A stretch of 64,000 nt of DNA from Symbiodinium microadriaticum (GCA_001939145.1 LSRX01000359.1:208853-272852); one strand, 5' to 3'; counted from the first letter of the stretch, positions 1 to 9,687 are shown. Notes: generated from the letters alone by a model not told the origin. Numbers and translations: made by a program.

Positions 1-97
1 AACCCCAAACCCCGAAACCCTAAAGCCCGAAACCCTAAAGCCCTAAACCCCTAAACCCCTAAACCCCTACACCCTAGGCCCCTACACCCTAAACCTT
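1..97 (-). repeat. Degenerate telomere-like repeat, C-strand
   Basis: CCCTAAA/CCCCTAAA units with frequent single-base changes (CCCGAAA, CCCTACA). This is the orientation expected at the left end of a chromosome, but the units are too mixed to be a fresh telomere tip. Confidence 0.9.
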
Positions 98-144
98 TGC
101 TTAAAGGTACGGTACATCGATGAAGGGTTCTGTGGAGGCCGCAG

Positions 145-206
145 ATCTCGAGCCAGACCTCTGGGGCGTCCTCAGATCTGATGCCCCGAACCCCGTAAAG
201 TTATCT
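145..206 (+). CDS. Candidate short exon, unknown product
   Basis: Between an AG (143-144) and a GTTTAG donor at 207 the frame LEPDLWGVLRSDAPNPVKLS is open, with mostly C/G third positions. It sits between a C-strand block on the left and a G-strand telomere-like block on the right, an arrangement seen repeatedly in the window. Only about 20 codons, so chance is a real alternative. Confidence 0.15.
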
Positions 207-335
207 GTTTAGGGTTTAGGGGTTTAGGGGTTTAGGGTTTAGGGGTTTAGGGGTTTAGGGTTTAGGGTTTAGGGTTTAGGGTTTAGGGGTTTACGGTTTA
301 GGGGTTTAGGATTTAGGATTTTGGGTTGGGTTTAG
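207..335 (+). repeat. Telomere-like repeat, G-strand
   Basis: TTTAGGG and TTTAGGGG units, about 17 copies, nearly regular. Opposite orientation to the block at base 1. Confidence 0.9.
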
Positions 336-652
336 GCTGTAATGCTTTATGATTGCTATGCTTTTTGTGATCATAATCACTCTGGTTATTATGAGCATCC
401 TGAGTTGTATGATTGTCTTGGTTATGTTGGCTATTGACAATTGTGGTCATTGTGAAATACGAATATATGATGAGAGTTATCCTGATTTACAGCTCGAGTC
501 ATTCGATCGACACCAACTAATCGCTTCGCCCTGACCTCAAAAGCCCCAAATCAAATCTGGCATGCCTCAGGCATTCATCCCGCCATCTTGCATGAGATGT
601 GTCTCACCATGCGGCCTCCGTGTTTTAGATGTAGGGTTCAGGGTGTAGACAG
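336..652. other. Unique DNA, no convincing gene
   Basis: AT-rich at first, with a 61-codon hydrophobic open frame at 349-534 (rich in I, M, L, V) that looks compositional. A small ORF at 588-803 overlaps the exon candidate at 653. Confidence 0.4.
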
Positions 653-695
653 GGATAAGTTCGGGGTTCTCACCACGACCGACTTCGGGCTGAAG
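653..695 (+). CDS. Candidate short exon containing a D-F-G motif
   Basis: AG at 651-652 and a good donor (AAG then GTATGC at 696) bound a 43-base segment read as DKFGVLTTTDFGLK. Third positions are nearly all C or G. The TTDFGL string recalls subdomain VII of protein kinases (magnesium-binding DFG), but no HRD or other kinase motif is visible nearby, so family assignment is not justified. Confidence 0.2.
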
Positions 696-1000
696 GTATG
701 CGAGGGTCTCATTCAGGTCACGCAATGTCCGGTGGTCACGTCAGGTCAGGTTTGCATGAGGGCTCTGGTGTGTGGATACACGGCTCCTTCGAAAAATCGT
801 TGACGGCACATGTTGGATTATTTTTCGAAGCAAGAGTCGCATGAAAACTCTACTTTAGGGAGCATGGGACAGTTTCACATGTGCATTCAGACAGCATGCC
901 AGCAAACTCGCGGTTGCAGCTGATGCTCATCAGAGAAAAAAGTGCTCACGACTTCGACTCAGGCCCTTGAAATTCGAGGTGGATACTTCCCGCACTAAAC
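696..1000. other. Unique DNA, nothing recognised
   Basis: No repeats and no open frame worth noting beyond the tail of a short frame ending at 803. Confidence 0.4.
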
Positions 1001-1515
1001 CCTCAACCCTAAGCTCTGACCCGATACCGCTGGATCCTTCGGCTTAACAGTCTGAAGGCGTCAAATTTGAATCTTTAGGGGTTGTGCTGAGGTCCTTCCC
1101 TTTCAGGACATCTCGGGTTCCTGTTATGGTCATTGTTTTGGTTTCGAGTGTATCAGGTTTGGGGACCTTGGAGAAGAAGACGAGGACTATGCCGCGGAGC
1201 CACACAAGACTCTAAAGCCCCAAGCCCCACATCGGAAGCTATAGCTAACCCTAAATACCTAAAGCGGTTACCCTGCTCTTGCTCGGCAACCTAAACCCGA
1301 AATACCTAAAACCCTAAAGCCTACATACCAAAAGCCGTAAACCCTAGATACCTAAGACCCTAAACCCTAAATGCCGAAAGCCCAAAACCCTAGATACCTT
1401 AAACCCTAAACCCTAAATGCCTAAAGCCCTAAACCCTAGATACCTTAAACCCTAAACCCTAAATGCCCAAAGCCCTAAACCCTAGATACCTTAAACCCTA
1501 AATACCCCCAACCCC
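1000..1515 (-). repeat. C-strand telomere-like field with a ~46 bp minisatellite
   Basis: From about 1325 a longer unit recurs four times: CCCTAAATGCC, AAAGCCCTAAACCCTAGA, then TACCTTAAACCCTAAA. It is a higher-order repeat built from telomere-like heptamers. Confidence 0.85.
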
Positions 1516-1769
1516 AGACCCGACATTTCCTGCACAACGACTCAAGGATGCCTTCCGCAAAGGACGACGGGCCGGAGAGGGACAAGACCCGCTCAAGAAT
1601 CTAGGAACAGGGATCCCTAATTTAGGGAGTCCTGTGTGAAGGGATATTTTTTTCGAGTCTTTGCGTCGTACTTAAGCTTCCGGCGTTGCAAGTTCGAGTC
1701 GTGTCTTCGGCAAATCCGTGAAACGCCCCGCTGATACCCGGGGTTACTGTGGGGTTGACTTTGCGTTGA
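1516..1769. other. Unique DNA with a possible small ORF
   Basis: An ATG at 1549 opens an 18-codon frame rich in charged residues (MPSAKDDGPERDKTRSRI). A second frame is also open. No decision possible. Confidence 0.3.
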
Positions 1770-1850
1770 GACCCTAAACCCCTAAACCCTAAACCCTAAA
1801 CCCCTTAGCCCCTCAACCCCCAAAGCCCGAAAACCCGAAACCCTAAACCA
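1770..1850 (-). repeat. Telomere-like repeat, C-strand
   Basis: CCCTAAA and CCCCTTAGCC variants. Confidence 0.85.
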
Positions 1851-2180
1851 GGGTTGAGAGCGTCAGGGGTTTAGAGTTTTGTACGCCGCGAGTATGAAGA
1901 TGGAAGCCCAGAACTTCGTGCCCGAAAATGGCGGCCATTTACATCCAGAGTAGGAACATGCAGTTGTGAGCCCATGGCACAATGAGGCCTATGGGCAGCA
2001 TCGACCTCAGTCTACAGCAATGCCCAGGAACTGGTGTAACAACAGCTATCGTAAGTTTGTGCATTGGTGCTGGTTGTCCCGCTTCCACACCAAGACCATC
2101 ATTGCTATCATGCCGCGTCATTGCAATCTTCAGCCACGCCACCCTTTAACCGTCAACAACCGCATGACCAGGACCATTGT

Positions 2181-2277
2181 CACCACCACCACCACCACCA
2201 CCACCACCACCACCACCACCACCACCACCACCACCACCACCACCACCACCACCACCACCACCACCACCACCACCACC
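2181..2277. repeat. (CAC)n trinucleotide array
   Basis: About 32 uninterrupted CAC triplets. The three forward frames give polyHis, polyThr and polyPro. A 152-codon plus-strand frame (2064-2522) runs through it but has no independent coding support. Confidence 0.95.
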
Positions 2278-2363
2278 GTCCTCATCAACAACTCTGCATC
2301 GAACTCAACATCACCATGAACACCATCGTCAACAAGCTCTACAGAGCAACATCACCAGCCGCT

Positions 2364-2436
2364 TCCTCCTCCTCCTCCTCCTCCTCCTCGTCCTTCTCCA
2401 CCTCCTCCTCCTCCTCCTCCTCCTCGTCCTGCTCCT
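2364..2436. repeat. (CTC)n trinucleotide array
   Basis: TCC/CTC triplets with a few breaks. The pyrimidine-rich strand leads straight into a good splice acceptor at 2457-2458. Confidence 0.9.
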
Positions 2437-2458
2437 TCTGGGGCCTTGTCACCTTCAG

Positions 2459-2518
2459 GCCGCGGCATGGGGCTGCCGCTGGGGCGGCACGGGGCTGCAC
2501 TGAGGCAAGGGGCTTCTT
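2459..2518 (+). CDS. Candidate exon after a strong polypyrimidine tract
   Basis: The CTC array followed by CACCTTCAG makes an acceptor, and CTTCTT then GTAAGTAC is a consensus donor. The 60-base interval has two open frames; the better one contains MGLPLGRHGAALRQGAS. The splice signals are stronger than the coding signal. Confidence 0.2.
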
Positions 2519-2539
2519 GTAAGTACAGACGATGAGGGT

Positions 2540-3365
2540 ATGTGCACAGACAGTCTCAATAACCGCTGGACCTATTGGTAGGCTTCATCTTATGTTATGT
2601 GCTATACCGTACTCTTCTCTACTCTATTCAATCTCTTCTAATATACCATACCTTGCACTACCCCGCTCTACTCTATTCTGCCGCGCCATGCTATACTCTA
2701 ATGTCCGCGAACCATACTTGATACTCTAAACCCGTTGCTCGATACTCGTTACACGATTTTCGACACTCGATACTCTCTACTTCTGGTAGAGGGTTCAGGG
2801 GTTGGGGTTATGGGCTTAGGGTCATGGTTTAGGGATGCAGGTCTTTGTGTTCACAACTTTAGCTACCAGGTTAGATAGCCACCGAAGCCGTCAGGACGGT
2901 GTCTCTGGTGTTCAGCAGGCAGCGAGGTGTTGCCATCCCTCTATGTAATGGGTGTTGGCTCGATTGCAAGCCGGTGATTTCTGTGCCCCAAAAACCCTGT
3001 GTAAAGCCTTAATCAATCTTGGACTGAATTCCCAGCCTCAAACTCGCGAGTCCTGAATGCAAATCTCCAGCCCCAAACTTGATGTATCATATTACTATTA
3101 CTATTATGTCGATTACCATTGCTACCACTGGTACTATTAGTGTTGCTATTGCTCTTACTATTACCATTGCTACAATCCCAAGCACAAAAACCTAAGCCCA
3201 AACTAGTTCTATCACTACTACTGCTACTATTTGATTCAAATGACTATTGCGATTACGAGTTCGATGGCTGTTGCTATTATTATTATTATTATTGTTGTTG
3301 TTATTATTATTGTTGTTATTACTCTTACTACAAGTACTACCATGACTGTTGCCGTTCCTCACGCT
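2540..3365. other. Cryptic simple sequence, no gene seen
   Basis: 2590-2760 is a degenerate TACTC/TATAC repeat. 3085-3340 is a decayed trinucleotide field (ATT, TAC, GTT) whose frames give Ser/Asn/Tyr runs on either strand. The remainder is unremarkable. Confidence 0.6.
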
Positions 3366-3570
3366 AGTACTATCCCTAAACCCTAAACCCAACCCTAAAC
3401 TCTAAACGCCCTAAACCCTAAACCCTACAAGCCCTAAACCCTAAAAGCCCTAAACCCCAACCCTAAAAGCACTGAAAACCCCAAAAGCCCTAAGCCCTAA
3501 AGGCCCTGAATAAACCCTAAATCCCCCTAAAAACCCTAAAAACCCTGAAAGCCTTAAAAGTCCCAAAAGC
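3366..3570 (-). repeat. Telomere-like repeat, C-strand, decayed
   Basis: CCCTAAA units grading into AAAGCCCTAAA and AAAACCCTAAA. Confidence 0.9.
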
Positions 3571-3625
3571 CCAAAAAAGCCACCCAGATCCTGAGCCCGG
3601 AAGTTTCCGAAAGCTCCTCAGGCCG

Positions 3626-3696
3626 ATGCGGTACGTCATCTGGGCCTATGTCCTGAGTATGCAGCTGGCTTCGGCGGCCCTTGAGGCTTTCACTCG
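3626..3696 (+). CDS. Candidate first exon with signal-peptide-like N-terminus
   Basis: ATG at 3626 begins MRYVIWAYVLSMQLASAALE: a basic residue, a hydrophobic core and small residues at a plausible cleavage point. The frame runs to ACTCG, then GTTTAGGATTTGG at 3697, where a G-strand telomere-like block starts. If that GT is a donor, this is exon 1 of a secreted or membrane protein. If not, it is an ORF cut by repeat. Confidence 0.25.
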
Positions 3697-4020
3697 GTTT
3701 AGGATTTGGGGTTTGGGGTTTAGGGTTTTAGGGTTTAGGGTTTTAGTGTTTGGGGGTTGGGATGTAGATCGGGGTTTAGGGTTTAGGATGAATTCAGTTG
3801 GTTTAGGGATGAGGGGTACGTGTTTTTTGAGGTTTTATGGGCTTACGATGAATGAAGGCTATGGCGTTCTATCAGGGTCTTATACGGCTCTCTGCTGCAT
3901 GTTCCAGGCTTGCATGCAACATTTTGGGTTTGGGCTTAGGACCAGGATTGAGGGCCAAGAGTTTATGGGTAAGGGTTTAGGGGTAGGGCCCAAGTATTTC
4001 TGGATTTGCAGTTTGGCATA
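3697..4020 (+). repeat. G-strand telomere-like repeat, decaying rightwards
   Basis: Dense TTTAGGG variants to about 3810, then sparse ones. A continuous frame through it (3626-4021) mostly reads repeat-derived G, L, F and R. Confidence 0.8.
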
Positions 4021-4165
4021 AGTTTGTGGCTTTCAGGGTTTCACGGGGTCTCTCGAAAGATTGTTCCGGCGTAAAGCTTCAACTTCACAACCCCTAAACC
4101 CTACACCGCAGAATGGTCTTACTGCGTGCACTGCCCTGGTTTGTGACGGGTACAAGTACCCCTAG

Positions 4166-4246
4166 CCCCCCCCAGATACCTACTATATAAGGCCCTAGGG
4201 GCTCTAGTACCCTATATAGTATGTAGTAGGTACCTGGAGGGTTAGG
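4166..4246. repeat. Hairpin element, family H2, copy 1
   Basis: Arms AGATACCTACTATATA and TATGTAGTAGGTACCT pair around a GGGGCTCTAGTACC core. Same family as 4931 and 27149. Confidence 0.8.
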
Positions 4247-4329
4247 GTACATTGTGTTTGCTGCAGTTCGGCTCGTGCCGAGAGGCACCGTACTTCATGA
4301 GTAGCGCAGGCACATACTCTGCTTCCATA

Positions 4330-4423
4330 TGGATAGTTCTCTAAACCAGGGTCTTTTTAAGGGTCGTGTTTATAAGGGTGCCGTACTATATTGGGACCTA
4401 AAACGGGACCCAACTACCCATAT
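4330..4423. repeat. Hairpin element, family H1, copy 1
   Basis: Left arm ATAGTTCTCTAAACCAGG, right arm GGGACCCAACTACCC, conserved core GGGTGCCGTACTATATTG. Nine relatives occur in this window on both strands. Confidence 0.8.
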
Positions 4424-4734
4424 CAAACTTTAAACCCAACGCAGCCCAGACCCGAACCCAGAACCCTGCACCCCAAAGCCATGAAAGCTGTAAGACCCAG
4501 CCAGCCCTGAAGGCCAAACTCTGAGCCCCTAGCCCTATCCCCAGCCACGAACGCCGACCTCATGCAACCCAAATCCCCAAATATCCCGCGTTTGAGGCCC
4601 TGAGCCCGGGCTTTAAGGGCAGAAGTCCAGCCTGAAGCCGTGGGCCTTGTGACTCTTCGAGGGCGACTTCAGGGTTCCTTCTTGGGGCTCCTTTAGGGGC
4701 ACCTTGCAGGGCTCCATAGCAGGCTCTTTAATTT
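4424..4734. other. Decayed telomere-like and GGGTTCCTT-type repeat
   Basis: CCCAGACCC and CCCTGAAC variants, then a run of AGGGTTCCTT and GGGCTCCTTTAGGGG. This GGGTTCCTT..AAGGG degenerate repeat also occurs near 6240, 25360, 27600, 31640, 40430 and 47200. Confidence 0.6.
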
Positions 4735-4775
4735 AGGGCTTAGGGTTTGGGGGTTTAGGGTTTAGGGTTTAGGGT
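4735..4775 (+). repeat. Telomere-like repeat, G-strand
   Basis: Five TTTAGGG units in a row. Confidence 0.85.
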
Positions 4776-4804
4776 TCTGAACCTGAATGTTTGAGAAGCC
4801 GCAG

Positions 4805-4852
4805 GAGTTCAGAGTCAGTGCGAAGATGAACATCCTCCACTATGTGGCCAAG
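4805..4852 (+). CDS. Candidate exon resembling a formin FH2 segment
   Basis: AG at 4803-4804 and AAG then GTGGGA at 4853 bound exactly 16 codons in phase 0: EFRVSAKMNILHYVAK. The K-x-N-x-LHY-x-x pattern resembles the LLHYLV segment near the end of the FH2 domain of formins, which nucleate actin filaments. No GN(F/Y)LN motif is found upstream, so the match rests on one short stretch. It may equally be chance. Confidence 0.28.
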
Positions 4853-4930
4853 GTGGGAAGCTGAGGCCATGAGGTTAGCTGGAGTTGAGGCTGGACGACT
4901 AAGTTTACTGTAGTGGACGACTAACCCTAA

Positions 4931-4998
4931 CCCTCCAGGTACCTACTATATAGGGCCCTAGGGGCTCTAGTACCCTATGTAGTAGGTACCTGGGGGGG
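4931..4998. repeat. Hairpin element, family H2, copy 2
   Basis: CCTCCAGGTACCTACTA pairs with TAGTAGGTACCTGGGGG. A GT (4939) and an AG (4984-4985) sit inside the arms, giving AG|GT...AG|GT with a 47-base interval. Confidence 0.85.
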
Positions 4999-5319
4999 TT
5001 AGGATAGGTTTACTGTACGTCGTTTGGGTTTCTTCTGCCACGGCATGCCAAGTCTCAGAACCTAAACCCTGTAAACCGTAAGCCTGAAGCCAAGACCGTA
5101 CCAGACGTGCCCTGGACCTCTGGAGCAACGAATCCAGAACCCTAAACCTAAACCCTCGTCCCTAGACTCTGAAACCCAAAATTTCTAAATCCAGGGCTGT
5201 GTGTTTACATGGGGGCTTCCGTTGAAAATGCCAGACATGCCCAAGGCTTATCAGCGGTCCAGGGTCATCTTTGATGCTGTCTGAAAGCCCCCGGAAGGAT
5301 GCCCCTAAGCCCTAAACCC

Positions 5320-5423
5320 CTAGGGGCTGAGTAGGTAGCCTTTAACCTCTTGGGGCTTATGTAAACCGACTATAATTTCAAAAGGTTAAACCTCTTTTGG
5401 GCTTAAGGTACTCGGCCCCTAAG
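5320..5423. repeat. Hairpin element, family H3, copy 1
   Basis: CTAGGGGCTGAGTAGGTA pairs with TACTCGGCCCCTAAG at the other end. Internal arms TTTAACCTCTTGGGGCTTA and TAAACCTCTTTTGGGCTTA are also inverted. Second copy at 42530. Confidence 0.85.
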
Positions 5424-5880
5424 AACGGCTCTGCTTACGGGCGCCTCTAGGATTTCCGAGCACTACAACCCCGGCTTTCCTTATTAGTGTAGTGTATTGG
5501 GTTTAGGGTTTAGGGTTTAGTAGCCAGCAAGAACAACACTTTGCGGCTTTTGAAGTGTCTCCAAGAAGAGCCCAGTCTAGAGCCGTTACTATAACCCTAA
5601 GGGTCCCAAAAGGCCCAGTCATAAGGTACTTTTGGTTGCGGATAGTAGTTATCAAGGTCAGTATTAGGGAGAGTATGTGGTTATTGGAAGCTTGGACCCT
5701 TACAAATATGATGGGCCGGAAAGGTTCCTTACCATGAGTACGCTGCAAGAATCGCCACAGAGAGCCCTGCCGTCGACCACCCCGCAAACCCTGAACCCTA
5801 AACCCTAAACCGCATGTAAGCATGCCAAGGAGCTGGCGATGTCGACCAAGGTCCAGACAGCTCGGAGTTCTTTTTTTTTT
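5424..5880. other. Mixed DNA with short open frames
   Basis: Contains a short G-strand block (5497-5520), a C-strand block (5785-5815) and overlapping open frames on both strands at 5503-5823 without clear coding bias. Confidence 0.4.
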
Positions 5881-6090
5881 TGGGGGGGGGGGGTTGGCGG
5901 TCGGGTTGAGGGTTGCGGGTTCAGGGTTCCCCTAAACCCTGAGCCCTGCACCCTAAACCCTGAACCCTAAACCCTAAACCCTGAACCCTGAACCCTGATT
6001 CTTGAACCCTAAACCCTGAACCCTGATTCTTAGACCCTAAACCCTAAATCCTGAACCCTGAACCCTAAACCCTGAACGCTGGAACCCGGC
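5870..6090. repeat. G-strand to C-strand telomere-like junction
   Basis: An 11-base T run and a 12-base G run are followed by GGGTT-type G-strand units to about 5928, then directly by CCCCTAAACCCTGAGCCC and C-strand units to 6090. The head-to-head order is the one a telomere-telomere fusion would leave. Confidence 0.8.
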
Positions 6091-6095
6091 TAATT

Positions 6096-6400
6096 AAAGG
6101 TCCATCAAACGACACGTGGGGGGTCCTGGTACTTGATGCTTTGCAATGTCAGCTCTGGTGATCAACGTCGCTTTCAGGCCAGCCTTCAAACCCCAGCTAC
6201 CTCTGGGGTTCGCCAATGGGCCTCCTTAATTGTTTGTTAAACGGAGCCCTTTAAGGGCCATTTTAAGGGTTCCTTCAAGGGCTTCCTGAAAGGCTCCCCT
6301 TTCGGGGTTTAGGGTTTGTAGCATTTAGGATGAACCCTGAACCCCCAAGCCTAAACCCAGAAGCCCTTGACCCACAAAGCCTAAGAACTCTGTGAGGCTC
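6096..6400. repeat. Segmental repeat A (paralogue of 31307-31790)
   Basis: Shares GGTCCTGGTACTTGATGCT, CAATGTCAGC and TTTCAGGCCAGCCTTCA, then a GAAAGGCTCCC and GGATGAACCCTGAACC tail, with 31 kb. This copy lacks the ~130 bp hairpin present in the other, so it shows the empty site. Confidence 0.8.
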
Positions 6401-6464
6401 GAAACCCATAAAAGCATCACGAGCAAACGACGATCTTCAAAGACATGTGGCTAGGTTTCGAAAT

Positions 6465-6549
6465 GAGGGTCCCTTTTAGGGTCCCTTTTGTAAGGGTGCC
6501 GTACTATATTTGGGACCCAAAAAAGGGACCCTAATTTGGAGAACTACGC
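6465..6549. repeat. Hairpin element, family H1, copy 2
   Basis: Core GGGTGCCGTACTATATTTG with right arm GGGACCCTAATTTGGAG then AACTACGCATG. The left end lacks the GTAGTTCTC part. Confidence 0.75.
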
Positions 6550-6920
6550 ATGTGCACAAGGTCACCTAACTCAACTGCATGTACGTGCCCCCCTTGCAAG
6601 AATGTCATGAAAAGCAGTGGGAATGGCAAGCGACAGCATGAGCTGGCTGAGTTGTGTCAGAGCCTCACCACCACAAATGCCCTGAACCCTAGGATTGACA
6701 AGGGTTCTATTGGGGTTTATAGGGTTCTTGTTGGCTTCGGGCTTGACTCCACGGTGGTTCCTTTCATCTTGGGTTTCGCTATGAAATCTGAATTGACAGG
6801 AAAAGGCCACGCTTGTTGTGAAAAGGATGCTGCGGAACCCAGATGGGTTTATGTATTTGGAGGCCCTCCCCCATCCTACCGTACCCTAAACCCTAGGCCC
6901 CAAACCCTAAACACCCCAAG
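6550..6920. other. Open plus-strand frame of doubtful value
   Basis: A plus frame is open from 6550 to 7053; its first part contains NGKRQHELAELCQSL, which is protein-like. It then reads through decayed C-strand repeat. The opposite strand is also open at 6571-6810. Confidence 0.2.
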
Positions 6921-6982
6921 CTCTACCCGCAAGACATGTGGAAGGATGGCTACGAAGTGCACGATTCCGAGCCTAAGGCTCG
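6921..6982 (+). CDS. Candidate exon, unknown product
   Basis: After CCCTAAACACCCCAAG the frame LYPQDMWKDGYEVHDSEPKA is open to a GT at 6983. Aromatic and charged residues and a C/G-leaning third position make it look coding. Its left boundary AAG directly follows C-strand telomere-like repeat. Confidence 0.22.
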
Positions 6983-7470
6983 GTCATGAAGTGTTCTCCT
7001 TCCGGGAGCCTTTCTTGCAGGGGGATGTGTTTCAGGGGCTGGGACATAGATAAGTTTTATGGATCCTTGTGCTGCGGAATTCAGAAGTTGGCGGATTCAG
7101 TTCTCGGTGTTCTTCGGGCCTCGCTTCTTTGTGGGGGAGGTTGTGCTAGGGGTGGCTTGCTCACTGCATTTCCTGTAGTAGGGTAGTGGGTGGTGCTCAC
7201 ATCTCGTCTACATTGCATCCTCCGGCTCTTTTCACGGCCGGTTGTCAACAAGTTGACATAATAGTCTTGCTGACTCTATCGTTGTCGAACCTGACCAACC
7301 CCTAGGCCTTAAACCCTAAAGACCATAAAGACTACCCTGGCCACCGAGCTGCACGTCGGTCCGAAATCAAAAGCCCCAACTCCCAACAAGTCTAAATCGA
7401 CGAGGCCTGCGAACGCGAGCCGGCGGAGTTACCCGGAAGGGACACAGAAGCAGGGTCAAGGATGCTTCAC

Positions 7471-7588
7471 TTCTAGGTTCCTGAGTAGTACCCTTTTGCC
7501 CTTGTTATTGTATGGTTCCCTTATTAAAACTGAATAACAGGAAAAAGGGTACCCTTATTACTATGGGATCACTCAGGAACCTAGACTT
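7471..7588. repeat. Hairpin element, family H8 (single copy)
   Basis: TCTAGGTTCCTGAGTAGTA pairs with CACTCAGGAACCTAGA. Internally CCTTTTGCCCTTGTTATT and AATAACAGGAAAAAGGGT also pair. GT at 7477 and AG at 7583-7584 lie at the arm tips, so it has intron-like ends. Confidence 0.8.
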
Positions 7589-7660
7589 ATAGGGTTCGGG
7601 GATTAGGGTCGTGTAGGGTGCAGGAATCAGCTTTTTTGGCATGAGGTTCAGGACTCACAG

Positions 7661-7753
7661 GGGTGGGCTTCGGTCTTGGGCGGTTGCGCGACGGCCGTCC
7701 CCTTCAACAAGATCGACAGCGCTAGCAGCAAGAATATCGACACCCACAGCTAG
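7661..7753 (+). CDS. Candidate terminal exon, unknown product
   Basis: Begins after GGACTCACAG and reads WASVLGGCATAVPFNKIDSA then SSKNIDTHS and TAG at 7751. Third positions are C or G in most codons of the second half, the strongest such bias in the first 10 kb. No family recognised. Confidence 0.27.
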   Translation, partial: GWASVLGGCATAVPFNKIDSASSKNIDTHS

Positions 7754-7869
7754 AAGCAGATGAGCCCCTAAACCCTATAAGCCCTATAAACCCTAAGCCC
7801 TTCTCAAAAAAGCCGTGCATCGAACCCAATGTGGCGGCTTAAGTAATTAAAAGCCTCAAGCTCTCTCAG

Positions 7870-7933
7870 CCGAGGTTCTACCCTGACATCAACTTCTACG
7901 TTTTGAAGTGCCTGTCTGACCTGAAGGCACTAT
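7870..7933 (+). CDS. Candidate exon, unknown product
   Basis: Acceptor CTCTCTCAG, donor GTATGG at 7934. Reads PRFYPDINFYVLKCLSDLKA: aromatic-rich, well-mixed composition. The frame stays open beyond the donor as far as a G-strand block at 8037. No family recognised. Confidence 0.27.
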
Positions 7934-8217
7934 GTATGGGGGGCTCTGATTCATGTGTTTTGGCTTTTGGGGGGTCTCCCTGCAAGTTGCAAAGCTTGGG
8001 CAGTAGGAACACGGGTACGCTTATGATGGAAGGTTTAGGGTTTAGGCTAGACTTTAGGGTCGGAATACTGGTGAACCTGGGAGACTTTTGCCGTCATCGC
8101 CTTGTGCAGCATTGGTGGGATGGCGACAAACCTTAAACTAGTGGTTCTTGTGCACGGCACCCTACACCTTCCTGTGCCGCAATCCTCAACTTCAACTCGA
8201 CCCTCAAGCCGAACATT

Positions 8218-8329
8218 ATCAGGGCCTAAATAAATACCAATGCTATTTTCGGGTTTCCGTTTTATGAGTATAGTGTACACAATACCCCAGAAATCCTATT
8301 CTCATTATTAAGGCCCCTGCAATATGCCC
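8218..8329. repeat. Hairpin element, family H10, diverged copy
   Basis: Left end CAGGGCCTAAATAAATACC pairs loosely with CATTATTAAGGCCCCTG. Better copies lie at 36233 and 36534. Confidence 0.6.
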
Positions 8330-8341
8330 CCCGGGCCCCAG

Positions 8342-8404
8342 TTCTTTGGGTGTGGGAGCTACGAAGATGAGGATCTCACCCCGAACATGAGGAGCAAGTC
8401 CTAA
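8342..8404 (+). CDS. Candidate terminal exon, unknown product
   Basis: After GGGCCCCAG the frame FFGCGSYEDEDLTPNMRSKS ends at TAA (8402). C/G-leaning third positions. A loose resemblance to the FFGE segment that follows LLHY in formin FH2 domains was noticed but is not strong enough to link it to 4805. Confidence 0.22.
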   Translation, partial: FFGCGSYEDEDLTPNMRSKS

Positions 8405-8648
8405 GCCGTTGAGGTTTAAGGCCCTAACATCCTAGCCTTTGGCAGCTCCACCACCCCCAAAACCCTTAATCCCATAAACCTGTAGGCCCTGCCCCTAAGC
8501 ACTCCTCAACCAAAACCCGAGGACAAGGCCAGAGATGTGTCTGTGACAGAACAGACAGCAACGGTAGACCTCATAAGAAGGCAAAGGGTCAGGTTTGGGT
8601 TTGGGGGGATGTTGGTTTAGGTGTGAGGTTGTTGTCTTTGTCTTTAAG

Positions 8649-8702
8649 GCCTCGAGTCTGGAGCCCCAAACTACACCTAAGCGTCCGATGTCCACTCATC
8701 AG
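8649..8702 (+). CDS. Candidate exon, unknown product
   Basis: Pyrimidine-rich TGTCTTTGTCTTTAAG precedes 18 codons in phase 0 (ASSLEPQTTPKRPMSTHQ), then GTCGAAGG. The acceptor is good; the donor is weak. Confidence 0.17.
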
Positions 8703-8912
8703 GTCGAAGGTTAGGTTAGGCTTTAGACAAACCTTGAACCGTGAAGCCCGTGAAGCGCGCCAGGCTGCTGGACCCGAGAGCATTAAACAAACATAGAGTT
8801 TAGGATTGTAGCCTTCAGCAGCACCAGGCCCCAACATGGACATGCACGCTGCATGATGCACAGTCTTCACAAACTTAGATGCTTGGAGCGAAAGCTCAGT
8901 TGCTAGCTCCAG

Positions 8913-9033
8913 TTCTTAGCCCTAGATCTGGAGCCCAAACACGCGTTGAAGCTTGAAGCCTTGTTCGATCGCCGCTTCTTTCTTCAAACGCCGCGCGCGG
9001 CAGCTGACTTCGCTGGACAGGCGCGGTTGCGAG
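8913..9033 (+). CDS. Candidate exon, 40 codons
   Basis: Acceptor TAGCTCCAG, donor GAG then GTAGGGGC. Reads FLALDLEPKHALKLEALFDR then RFFLQTPRAAADFAGQARLR. Helical, mixed composition, strong C/G third positions. No family recognised. Confidence 0.28.
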
Positions 9034-9650
9034 GTAGGGGCGCTTCGGGGGCTATAGTAGGGTTTTCAAAAGGGCTCTAAGGGTGGGATGAAGGCAGGTG
9101 GGGCAAGCCCAGAATAGGAGTCTTTATGTAAGGGGTTCTTAATCCTGCCTACCTTCATCTCACCTTTGGAGGCCTCCTAGGTTTCTGTATGTCACTGTGA
9201 AGTGGGCCAGGCTTATACATGCACTTTTGCGAAGCAGCCTTGGCTATTAATGGAGCTGCCGCAGGAATCAATTTCCCGGGCTGCACCGGTTGTATGTTCA
9301 GGGTCTAAAATCTGTTGGCAGAGGGTGGCAATGCACAGCATCAGCGCTGAAAGTCCAAATAAATCAAAGGATTGCCGAGAAGAGCTGTGGGCCTTGAGCA
9401 TGTTTTTTGTGGGGATTTAGGATTTCTTCAGGACTCTGTGATGGATAGGGTAGTGAGCTGGGGGTTTGGAGCTGCTTTCTTTGTGTATCGCTTCCTGTCC
9501 CTCCTCCTCCTCCTCCCTCCTCCTACATGTCCCTCTTTGTATCCATTTATCATCATTTTTGACGATCTATCGACGACCTGCCGACCTATCCACCTATGCA
9601 TCTGTATCCCTCTATGCATCTAGCCATCTCTCTGTCTAATTCTGTATATT
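9034..9650. other. Unique DNA with two opposed short frames
   Basis: 9202-9420 plus and 9213-9401 minus are both open. The plus frame contains SESPNKSKDCREELWAL-like content but starts at GTG. Pyrimidine-rich CCTCCTCC and CATCTATC tracts follow from 9490. Confidence 0.3.
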
Positions 9651-9656
9651 CTCTGA

Positions 9657-9687
<31 letters not shown>

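Noticed and set aside
653-695. Protein kinase DFG motif
   Set aside because: A single tripeptide context without the catalytic loop or glycine loop nearby cannot support a kinase call.
2064-2522. PolyHis/polySer 152-codon frame
   Set aside because: Explained by CAC and CTC triplets; all three forward frames are open.
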